Shown piece by piece: positions 1 through 11,400 of a DNA stretch of 64,000 bases; positions within the stretch are counted from its first letter, which is position 1, and each line of letters begins with the position of its first letter. A model generated the notes under the pieces. The model ran no database searches, was not told the DNA's origin, and was given only the letters and a program-made list of their open reading frames with translations. A program made the position numbers and the translations under genes. Source of the stretch: Apoderus coryli (Eukaryota > Arthropoda > Insecta > Coleoptera > Attelabidae); the NCBI GenBank assembly GCA_911728435.2, contig OU452210.1, positions 15,608,442-15,672,441 of the forward strand. Reading direction: 5' to 3'.

Positions 1-2309
1 ATTTTTATTCAGTAGATTTTAATCCATATCATTATTAATGACCTATAATTACTACCGAAAATAAAAATTGTAGAATTTTTTGATCAAAATTGGAATTACT
101 AATTGCGTACATACATATTAATTTAGTAGAAAGCGAAATAAATATATTTATATGATTTACATTGATTCTTGGATGTTGTTTATTTATTTAACGGTAAAAC
201 AACAGGATGTCCAATATTACTCAGAGAAAAAAAATATTTTTGGCTCTTAGGTACAACAAAGGCCTCAGCGAACATCCTGTGAGGTTTATCCTAAAGGGCG
301 AATGAGCGTATAGTCTTGTGCGCATATTTTGGAGTGAAATTCATGTAACAATAAATAAAACACATTGTTTTTTTATTATTTTTATTTAAAACATTTAAAA
401 CAAATAGGTTTTAATAACAATCACACACTGTATTGATTATTACACACAATACAAAAAAAAAAAATTGATTGACCATTAAAAATCAAACTTTTAATGTTCA
501 ACCTTTTTTTTTTTAATTTTATTAATTAAATATTAAATTAATATCATTTTATTACCATTGACTTTATTTGTTTGTTGTTTTTTATTATAAACACAGCTTA
601 AAAAGATTGGCACATTTTTTCTAACGGTAAAATATGGATAAACACAAGAACATACGAAATATTATTCAAGTGGAATCTACTCTTATATTATGAGCAATTT
701 TGCGCAGATATTTCGTTGGCATATACAAAAATAAATTTACACCTAAAAGGTAGGTATTTCGTATAAACTTGTTATATTTGCAACAACCCTCAAGAAATAA
801 TTCAAGCATAGATAAGTTAATCGCTTTGATAAGTAATATTAATTCATTTTATAACGTCACGAATATTGAATAATATTTTGACATTATAAAATGATTTTAT
901 ATTATTAATTCTGTAGAAAAAATATTTTTTGTATCATTATTTTGATTGAGGTACATATTGAATCTTTACTTATTAAGTACAAACATATATTTACAAAGTA
1001 CCAAAACATATTTAAATGAATTGGATGAGTCTTAGAGAGCAGTAATACCCTTTTTAATACTTTTTGCACCAGTATCAAGTTAATCCAAAGTTTCATAGAA
1101 AAGGTTACCAGACAGGAATTACATAAAGAGCGCAGGAATTTTAAAACCTTGTATATTCTAAATTTCAGGCTGATGCAAAATTAATTATCGATTTGAGAAT
1201 TTATAAAAAGTATTTTGAATAAAACCCACTTATATAGAAAAATCTTAACTTATTCACAAATAAAATAATTTATCTGACACTTTAACACGTATAAGAACTA
1301 GATCGTTATACGCGTGAACATCTATTCTATTTTCCAGCATTATATAAAAACAAAACAACAGTGTACTCTGCATAATTTACCTACCAATTGAAAAAGCTTT
1401 GGAAGAAACATGTATAGTTAACAGTCCTACTAAAAAGTGTGAAAACAAATGTCTCAACAAATTATATTATCTAGCACAGTCTCTTGAAAACTTCAAAATA
1501 TATTTTTTCGATACCTAACCATTTTTTATTTTATTTTAAAGGAGTGAAGTAAATTATATGTGATATGAATAAAAGTCGATCCTCCACGAAATAAAATAAT
1601 ATTTTCGGTGTGGAAACCTCTAGCATTTATATTTATGAATCTTAAAATCATTAAAATAAATTGTACCTAATTGTATATATTTTTTATCAATATTACCATA
1701 ACTTTATAACGTAGCAACAATTATTATATTTGATATGTTTTGTTTACACAATTAATTTAAACATTGACTGTCAATTATTAAATCTATCACCTACCATACA
1801 AGGTTCCGAAAAGAGTAGTTCGCATGTTCAAAGCTTTATTTGAAATATACACCATACATACTATATTTCAAAAATTGACCTTATTCTATGTTAGCGATGT
1901 GCTGTAATTTGGGATAAGATGAAATTACTTAACTCTGTCTAATATACAATGAAAAGTTGGTTATTTTATTACATTAGTAGTCTTTTCGAAACTCCTGTAT
2001 TAAATTTTAATTTCCACATCAGCAAATAATAGATAACATTTATTTTTTCCATGAGTGAAAAATATTTTTTTTTTAATTTTACATTACTTATTATATGCAC
2101 TATATTTCTTCTAAACTATATTTTAAAATTAACAATAAAAATTTTAAATTAGATAAAATAAAATAAACATATACACACTTAAATAACAATCTGAGTCTTA
2201 AAATTTTAAACATATACCAACCAACTCAACAACTTTGGCTCTTTTTTTTCAAAATATATTTAAAATTAATTACTATAAAATCATATTATTTGGAACATTA
2301 ATACTTAGG

Positions 2310-2338
2310 GCATAGATTAAACAGACCTTAATCTATGC
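2310..2338. repeat. Perfect short hairpin, 11-bp arms, 7-nt loop
   Basis: GCATAGATTAA at 2310-2320 is followed by ACAGACC and its exact reverse complement at 2328-2338. The adjacent GGGTTTCAAAGCCC at 2342-2355 is a second imperfect palindrome. No flanking gene explains them. Confidence 0.6.
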
Positions 2339-3248
2339 TTTGGGTTTCAAAGCCCACATTTATACAATATACGTTTTATCACAATAAATCTACTATAATA
2401 ATATACTTTGAGATCAGTCCTATTAACTTAAATATACTGTTTTTCATTAAAATCGGAAGACCTGTTTTAGCAATAATCTAACGTCAAATGTGACAAACCT
2501 TGGATGGGATCTGCCTGAGGATAGAAAGACACGTACGTAAATTGGAAACAAATATCAACAAAGCTTTTGAATTTTGGTTATGACCAGATAAGAGTAAGAT
2601 ACGTAGTCAGTACAAGCCATTATGAAAATTTGCTGTGAACATGATTCCAACAATCACCTTAACAGTAGGATTAATTATTTTTTTTAACTAACAGTACCTC
2701 AGTGATTTAATCATAAAATTATGTAAACAATATTGCAGCTTTAGAGTGATCAAGATGTTTAACGAAAAACAGTAAATCACAAACACGCTTAATAAAATTA
2801 TACTGGCTTAACTGAAATTCTTTTTTTGTAATAAAAGATTGTTCTGACGAAAATTGTCGCGTAAAACTTATTGACCTCTAGTCCTAAAATCAGTCAGAAT
2901 TAATAATAATAAGTATCTAAATAATTATGATTATTTTGATTCATGACGAAGATAAATCTATTTGCTCTTCTGTAGTTGATGGAATGCGAAATAATATTAG
3001 TAGATAGTAATGGATTTAGCTTACGAATTATCTTAACACAGATCTCACGCTATCATAATTTAATTAATTATTATTGAAAGAATTGACACTCAAATTTCAT
3101 ACCTAACCTTTTCATTAGCTACCATATTAGGTAGGTACAATAATATTGACTCAATAATATTGCAAAGGTAGTTTTTGCCTCAGTACGTCTGAGCCTTTAT
3201 ATCAGGTAAACAAGTTTCTGCGGTCACTCAGACTTATAACTGAAATAT

Positions 3249-3254
3249 TTTATT
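3249..3254 (-). promoter_or_regulatory. Candidate poly(A) signal AATAAA of the mGluR gene
   Basis: AATAAA on the minus strand about 95 nt after the receptor stop codon, followed by a G/T-containing stretch. Other AATAAA copies occur further downstream, so the 3' end could be longer. Confidence 0.4.
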
Positions 3255-3346
3255 TAACATTAATGAAACGAGAATATTGATGAAAATAAATAATTTATCA
3301 AGACATTTAACTAGATTATATAAAGATTTTTTTAAAATCTCTGGTT

Positions 3347-3474
3347 TTAGAGCAATGATATTGCATCGGACGGCTCAGTAGATTCTGGAGGATCTGTCTG
3401 AACTCCAGCACATGAGCTGCGTGATGGGGTGGCAGCCCCCAGTCTTTCCATTACGATTGCTTCTCCTTGAGTAC
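3347..3474 (-). CDS. mGluRA: mGluR coding exon 9: C-terminal tail and stop
   Basis: Acceptor GATTTAAG precedes 3474, and phase 1 matches exon 8. It encodes 41 residues including [18 protein letters not shown] and [13 protein letters not shown], ends in ISLL and stops with TAA at 3347-3349. It is the most GC-rich patch in this part of the window. The final S-x-hydrophobic pattern suits a class I PDZ ligand, as in vertebrate mGluRs. The acceptor pyrimidine tract is short, but frame, position and composition all agree. Confidence 0.82.
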
Positions 3475-6400
3475 CTTAAATCGTATAAAAATTGACTTAT
3501 TACAAAGAGTGTTAATTGTTTTGGAAGATTAGTTTTCTCCACTATTACCGATCACCAACAAAACGTTTGAAAACGAAAATCTGAAGAGAAACAATAATAT
3601 TATTTATTTTGTATATATTAATACAATTTTTGCTGCATACTTATAATTTTGCAAAGCTCCAACTAATTGGAATGCATGTTTACGTTCAACGAAAGCTAGA
3701 ATCTTACTCGTAATCATGAAATGGGCTTAAATCCTAATTATCAACATTTCCTATTCGGGAGCATCATCGTTCACGTAGGCGCAATTAATTTCTTTTTCAG
3801 CCTTTATAATTAAAAAAATCATGATTGTAATATCAAACATTTACTTTCGCATATCACTAAATTAAATGTAATGTGAAACGCATATACCTACATATTAGGT
3901 ATTTGATGTACAATTTCAAAACCGATGCGAGCAAATAAAAACCAAAATTACAAGCAAATTTTTGTAGTTGAAAATAAAATAAAATTTAGCAAAAATTCAA
4001 ATTAAACTCAAATATCTCAAGCATGAACGCGACAGTTTTCCATTTAACATGCATTTTAATATACGAGTATATTTTGTGTAAGGCATATAAAAATAGACGA
4101 AAATATTTCAATTTTCCGTAAAAAATATTTTTTAATTGAACTCGTATAGAGAGGACTGCCTATTATATGGCATAGCCGATATGATTTGCTCTGAAATTTG
4201 ATTACTACGTCCTCCGGTTTTTGTACGCCGGGCACTAAAATTTTCGTTTTTAAAAATTCATTCTGCTTACCTTTGGTTGATGTCGATGTTGCAAATGAGC
4301 CGGATGGTGGAGCATTGTATTTTTTATAAGCGGCACTGTTCATTGTAAGTTTCCTCACGTTTTTATCGGGATGAAATACGATAATGTACACTTTCGGCGA
4401 ATATAGGCATACCAATGCCACTGTTGCATTCATACTTGTAGCTACGCATAGCGTTGTTATCTGTGTCTGAAAAATTGCTACAATATATAATATCCTTTGT
4501 GGTCATAATATAAAACATTCTACATATTTGTTTAATTTTCTAAATTGACTGTACTATAATATGCTGCAACATATTATAAAAAAATATGTTGTGCAAATTG
4601 GAACGAAAAATTCATTTAAGTGATTTGAAATGTACGCTGCAACCCATGGGAAGTTCAGCACGATTTTATTAATTCAGTTCTAGTAGAATATTAATGACTG
4701 AAGTGCCAAATAGGATTGTGGTGTTTTGAATTTTAATCAGAATTCAGCTAGAATGCAAAATTTTAAATTTTAATGGTCTTTAGTCGTTTCTTAGCAATTA
4801 CTTGCTAAATAGGTAGGTATGTAGGTATATTGGAATATGTATGTATATTTCCAAAATACTATATTTTGTCACCAGAATACTAGCATAAATATTTTCTTCG
4901 ATTTGAATATATAAATATTTATTATTTACTTGCAGAAAATTTACAATTTAACGAAGGCTTAAAGAATTACTGCGTGCAATGCAAAGCAATTCAAAACTGG
5001 ATTAATAAATACGAGAAGACTTTTTTTTTCTATAATTCTAGCTATAGTGAACATTGCCAAAAAAAAACTCAAATATAACTTCAAACTTTTAGGAGTTTTG
5101 TGAAAACTATTGAGGTTTAATACCTGCTATCCCTAAAGAAAAAATAATTTATTTTGCGTACGTTTCTGAATCAAATTTTAATCGAATTAGGATATAATAA
5201 AATCTCGCTGGAAGTGCGAAAAACAGTCTTACCTCATAAGCATCGCCGGTTCCGAAATAAATCGGTATAAAAGCAAGCCAAATGACGCACGTGGTGTACA
5301 TTGTAAACCCAATGAATTTGGACTCATTAAAGTTCTCTGGTATTTTGCGAGTTTTCACTGCATACACTGTGCAGATGGTAATTAGCAACATATTGTATAA
5401 TTGCGAAAACATAAATGACATATCTTGTATTTTACATTTCAATATAACCTGCAAAATAATTACATTGTTAGAACTAGAATACAATGAACAGGACAACTAA
5501 TGTTCAGGATGTACCAGTAAAACTGTAAATTAATTTAGTAGAAACATTGTTACGATGTGTATGTAAATAAACACAGTAGGTACTTAGAAACTAAGTGTCG
5601 ATAAGTTCTTGGTATCAGCTCTCCAGTAAATTTACATGATCAATATTTTTTCTTATATACACCTACTCAAATGAATGAAATGGTTCTAATACTAATACAT
5701 GTAACTAATTAAATTCAAAATATATTTTTTTAACTAAATAAAAATATTAACTAATTTTACTTTTCCCAATAGAACTTGTCCTAAAGAATCGGTGGTTATT
5801 AATTACTGTATATACGGTGCTCGTAAAGGAATCAGAAACTAAAAACGTAGATTAATTAAAGAACCTGCAAAAATACGAGATAGATACTTATCTAACCGAT
5901 ATAATTTTAGAGCAGAATTGTGCAGAAGGCATTACTAGCCGTATCTCTTCTCGTCAATTTTCCAACAGTTGGGTGTTTTAGTTTTTCGCAATAAACTCGC
6001 CAGATAACTAATAAAACTTAATACAACTTTGCATGTACGATTCGCCTACCGAAACTGTATACAAAGAGTAATTGTTAATAATGTTAATATCTAGGACCTA
6101 TTAAGTTGTATGGAGGTATTGTGTTTTCTCTTTGTATACGACTAAAGCAATGAATACTCCCGTACTATTGAAATAAGTCTCAATCAAAAATTCATTAGGA
6201 AAACCTGATATGCTTTTACGTGTAAGCAATGTAAGCTGTAACTAAACTCGAAAGGTAATCTTCATTTACTACTCTATTCATTGTAATATTGTAACTTGTT
6301 TATAATAAATTTACGATTAAAATTGTCGCGTTCACGCTCATTTTGCTTCTTTATTATTTTATTTTGTTTTCTAGTTATAATCGTCAAAGGAAAATGTGTT

Positions 6401-8341
6401 TATTATTGAATGGATAAATGATACAAATATAACTTAATTACCGTCTATTTCCTACTGTTATTGGATTATGGAATTTTATTTAGTTTGAGTAAAATTTTCG
6501 TTCACTATTATTTTCCTATCTCGACTTACTGTTTGTTGAATTTTGAATAGACTTAGTTACCTGCTTCGACGAGCCGCCAGTGGTATAAAGTGGAAAGAAT
6601 AAAACTTACCGTTTTTCTTGTAGGATAGTGAAATCTTGTACCCGGTGGCTCAATAATCATCCATACCAGAGTGAGTATTATCTGTACAGCAATAAGCGAA
6701 CAAGTGATGATTACTTGTGATTTGGGACTAATATAACTCGGTCGTTTCGCTGATTTCGATGCGGAATCAAATATACGCGATATTCTGTTAGTTTTAGTGA
6801 GTAAAGCACCGTATATAATGGAAAATCCAACGCCGACCCCAAATCTCTGAGTTATGCAAATCGAAGTTGACGGTTTTGCCAGTAATGCGAAAGTATTTAG
6901 ATAACAGAGCAGTATTCCGAACAAAAGCATATAGCTAAGTTCCCTTCCGGAGGCACGTACGAGTGGCGTGTCATTATGTTTAATAAACAAACCGATCACG
7001 GCGAATGTTAGCAAAATGCCGACACACGAAAATGCCGAAGGGACAATGGCGTAGGGTGAATCCCATCGCATATATTCCAGTTCTAATGGAAAACAGGATA
7101 ACTTGTTCTCATATGGCCAATGTCCTGGTCCGCAATCTTGGCATGTGAAATCGTCTAGCACGTATTCGTATTCCTCACATTTGTCGCAGATCCAACAACA
7201 TGTGTCGCCCTGAAAACATTTAAAATAACCTTTCTTAAACTTCCATTATCCCTTGGTAGCAGTCCGGGAAATGTTACAAAATTGCCATGTGCACCGAATA
7301 TATTTAAATATATTAATGTATTTACAAACATCTTAAGTAATTGAACAGGAGAAACAAATCATCCCCTTTTATAACAGGGGCGTACGGATTCTTATAAAGT
7401 AAAACAATTTTATTCAGTTTGATTTGAGCAGGAATTTCAAACAACTTGTTAAGGGCTAAGGTTTGTGTCGATCTAAGAAGATTTAGGGTTTCTGAGCTGG
7501 ACGCACATCCTGCAGTTTATTTAAAGAAACAGGTTTGTTCGGCAGGGAGTCGGAAAGGGGTGGCTGTTAGCAGAAGGAAACTGGGGTTAATAAAAAAGGC
7601 CTTGTGGCAACCGTCAGCAAATAAAATTAAATATTAAAGTATATAAACTAACCCCGTTAACCTATATCGTGTTTTTTCAAACCGTTAAAGCAGTTTTTTT
7701 TTCAACCTATTATAAATTAAATTAACCTTTGTTTAATTAAAGTTTGTAATGAAAATTCCCAAAACGCTATTTATTTTCATTACGTGGCAAAATTAGAGAA
7801 TACGAGTGTATTGTTTTCAGCAGGATAGTGGAAAATCTCAGGATATTTGGAAGGTTATTGGACAACGATTATATGTTTTTAAGAAAAAATTATTGGGAAA
7901 TTTTACTAGGATAATGTCTTAGCTCAAGAAAATACAAGCGTTACTGAAAATATAAGAAAATACTTAATAAAAATAATCCTCGTAAATATGGAAGTAAATA
8001 CCTCGCCTTCGGTTGAAAATTGCTTCGGGTTTTATAGCCATAATTATCCCAATTATATAAAATATCAACATTTACGTAAAAATGATGTTATTTATTGAAA
8101 AATCAAGAGATGGATAAGTTGCGCGTAATCATCTATTGTTAAAAAATCAATACTAATTTAGTATGCAGATATAATAAAATTTGAACTGAAATATTCTCAT
8201 TAATTTTTAGCTCTCCATATCATATATGTAATATATGTATATATGGAGACTATTAGTTTCATGAAAAAAATTTTTTTTTTAATTTCACCGGAAATACTTC
8301 TTTTTGGTCATTTTATACATAAATAAGTAGTTTTAAAAAAA

Positions 8342-8404
<63 letters not shown>

Positions 8405-11400
8405 ATCCACGAAAACGCAAAAACCGCTTAACAGATTTTAACCAAATTTGGTACAAAAATACTATTGGACATGGGAAGGAGCTGATTAGATTTTGGGAAA
8501 CATTGAGCGTAGGCAAAGGGTTTAAAAGAGGGTTCAAAAATTAAAAAAATTCATAGTTCTTAAACTTATCCGAAATACTGCATAATTTTTTACGCATTTA
8601 ATTGAATATAACCTAAAATATTGAACATAAAATATTAGACCACATTGGCTTTCGAAAATAGTGTAAAATGGGGTAAAAAAGATTAAAAAAAAACGTATTT
8701 CTTAAAAATAGCAGAAATATTAACTAGTTATTGATAGTTTTGATAGAATATAACCTATAAAATGTGTCATGAATAACTTACTTTCATAGGCGTTCGTAAA
8801 TAGTGGAAAAGGGGTCAAAACATAAAAAATATATATTTCCTAAACTTATTCGAAATATGGAATAATTTTTCATAGTTGTGATACAATATAAGCTAAAAAA
8901 TATTCCATAATAGAATTGGTTCACACAGGCGTTCGAAAATAGTTTCAAAAAGGGTCAAAAACGAAAAAAAAAACGTTTCCCAAATATACCAGAAAAATTG
9001 GCTAATTATATATAGCTTTGATATAAGATAACCTAAAAAATGCAGCATAAAATTTTTATTCACATAGGCGTTCGTAAATAGTAGAAAAAGGGGTAAAATA
9101 AAAAAAAATTAAAATGTAAAAAATTTTATATTTAACTAGATGAATTGGTGTTAAAAATACACGACAAAAATTAATGTACCATAGGCGTCCGTAAAAATTC
9201 TATAAAAGGGTCAGAAAAAATTTGTATCCGTTATAACTCAAAAACCACTTAACGGATTTTAACCACATTTGGTACGAAAATACTACAGGATAATTATAGG
9301 TGGTGATTAACATTGAGCGTAGGCAACGGGTTTAAAAGAGGTTTCAAAAATTTAAAAAATCATAGTTCCTAAACTTATCCGAAATATTGAATAATTTTTT
9401 ATAGTTGTGATAGAATATAATCTAAAAAATGTTACATAAAAGAATTAGTTCACACAGGCGTTCGAAAATAGTGTTAAAAAAGGGTCAAAAACGAAAAAAA
9501 AATGTTTCCCAAATATACCAGAAAAATTGGCTAATTATATATAGCTTTGATACAAGATAACCTAAAAAATGCAGCATAAAATTTTTATTTACATAGGCGT
9601 TCCTAAATAGTAGAAAAAGGGGTAAAATAAAAAAAATTAAAATATAAAAATTTTTATATTTAACTAGTTGAGTTGGTGTTAAAAATACACGACAAAAATT
9701 AATGTTCCATAGGCGTCCGTGAAAATTCTATAAAAGGGTCAGAAAAAAATTGTATCCGTGATAACTCAAAAACCACTTAACGGATTTTAACCACATTTGG
9801 TACGAAAATACTACAGGCTATTTATAGGTGGTGATTAACATTGAGCGTAGGCAAGGGGTTTAAAAGAGGGTTCAAAAATTTAAAAAAACTATAGTTCTTA
9901 AACTTATCCGAAATATTGAATAATTTTTTATAGGTGTGATAGAATATAACCTAAAAAATGTTACATAAAAGAATTAGTTCACACAGGCGTTCGAAAATAG
10001 TGTTAAAAAAGGGTCAAAAACGAAAAAAAAATGTTTCCCAAATATACCAGAAAAATTGGCTAATTATATATAGCTTTCATATAAGATAACCTAAAAAATG
10101 CAGAATAAAATTTTTATTTACATAGGCGTTCGTAAATAGTAAAAAAAAGGGGTAAAATGAAAAAAAAATTAAAATGTAAAAAATTTTATATTTAACTAGT
10201 TGAATTGGTGTTAAAAATACACGACAAAAATTAATGTTCCATAGGCGTCCGTGAAAATTCTATAAAAGGGTCAGGAAAAAATTGTATCCGTGATAACTCA
10301 AAAACCACTTAACGGATAACCTACAACATGCAGCATAACAATTTTGTTTACATAGGCGTTCGTAAATAGTAGAAAAGGGGGCAAAATAAATTTTATAATA
10401 AAACTAAAAAAAAATCAATTATTTTGCGTACAAGAATTTGGCCTAGATCTGAAATATGAAATATCTGCGTATAAATAGTGCCTCCAAAGAGAAGAAAAAG
10501 GCACAAAACCCGATACAAAAAAAAAAAAAAATAGCTGATGTCTAAAACAAAACAAAAATTTAGATAAATGACAAAAAGGTCATAAAATTATTACTTTTAC
10601 ACTTAAATATGGAGAGCTATTCGTGCCTCGAGGGCAACAGCTAGTTATATTTAAATATAGACTTACCTGTTGCTTTTTAATCATTCCCGGGGCACAGGGT
10701 AATGAACAAGCTGATACAGGCGGAGTAGTTAGATTGTGGTCAAATACCAGAAATTCCGGATTTAATTCAAGAGAATTAAACCACTTTCCAACTACCTGTA
10801 ATTATGTCATAATCATTATGAGCGTCAGAAATCACTTCGGAAACGCAATTATTGAAGTGCAGTTTTATAACTAGAGTCCTAGCAAAAAATGTTAAAAGCC
10901 GACCCATATAATCACAGGTTATCCTAAAATACATGTAGATATTGATGTACTATTTATTTATTTATATATTTTCTATATATAATCAAATAAATTACCATTT
11001 TCAATAATTTAGGATTATTATAATATGAATATGAATAAATAAAATGTTTCCAATTTGTTGAAAGTCTGCTTATAAACAACTGTCGTGATTGAATTATAAT
11101 AGGTGTATAATTTTTAGTGCCCCACCCATTAAAAATATCATTTAAACGAGTATTTTCAATATGTCAACCTTTAAAATCATTTCGATGTGTATTTCATCCA
11201 TAGGGAGCTGTATAAAGTTGATTATTATTATGCTGACATAAGATAAATAACTGTAAATTGGAATATTTCTTCGTCCAAATACTAAACAAATATTTCATAT
11301 TTTTTGATGAATGAAGGAATGTCAGAAAGAAAAACAATCAATTACTCACTTTGTAATGGTAACCGGATGAATTAGGTACTCGTTGGTAATTCAATATATC

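Larger units (their letters stand above)
1..3346. other. 3' flank of the mGluR gene, no gene recognised
   Basis: AT-rich sequence with homopolymer and AATAAA-like runs. No open frame here has codon structure or similarity that I recognise. Part is probably receptor 3' UTR. The only distinct structure is a small perfect hairpin at 2310-2338. Confidence 0.6.
3475..6609 (-). other. mGluR introns 6-8 (3475-4270, 4467-5232, 5449-6609)
   Basis: The non-exonic parts of this span are AT-rich intron. Nothing else was recognised. The open frame continuing past 4271 to about 4056 is intron-retention sequence rather than a proven exon. Confidence 0.6.
8208..10645 (+). mobile_element. Non-autonomous Helitron-related element (HINE/DINE-1 type)
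   Basis: Three hallmarks occur in the order described for DINE-1/HINE elements. There are 13-bp subterminal inverted repeats (TAGCTCTCCATAT at 8208-8220, reverse complement at 10607-10619). A (GTCT)n microsatellite follows the left end. At the right end a short GC-rich palindrome (CCTCGAGG, 10626-10633) lies 7 nt before CTAG at 10641-10644, followed by T. No Rep/helicase frame is present, so the element is non-autonomous. Its middle has expanded into roughly 530-bp tandem units. The exact left border upstream of 8208 is unclear. Orientation is set by the terminal hairpin. Confidence 0.7.
7210..10666 (-). other. mGluR intron 5, mostly filled by a Helitron-like element
   Basis: The intron runs from donor 10666 to acceptor 7210. 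From 10645 to 8208 it is occupied by a repeat-rich mobile element. The remainder is AT-rich, except for a GC-richer patch at 7446-7640 that I cannot identify. Confidence 0.7.

Noticed and set aside
5149..5232. Continuation of the TM5-TM6 frame past the donor
   Set aside because: A good donor (GAG|GTAAGA) and the exact join to TM7 in the next exon show this is intron.
8313..8544. Open frames on both strands over the TGTC repeat
   Set aside because: They are only translations of a 4-bp microsatellite, repeating the same few residues, and have no splice or homology support.
8342..10400. Regularly spaced repeats as a possible CRISPR array
   Set aside because: Units are 117-140 bp with similar sequence throughout, lie in a eukaryotic intron and belong to a mobile element. 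There is no constant repeat with unique spacers.
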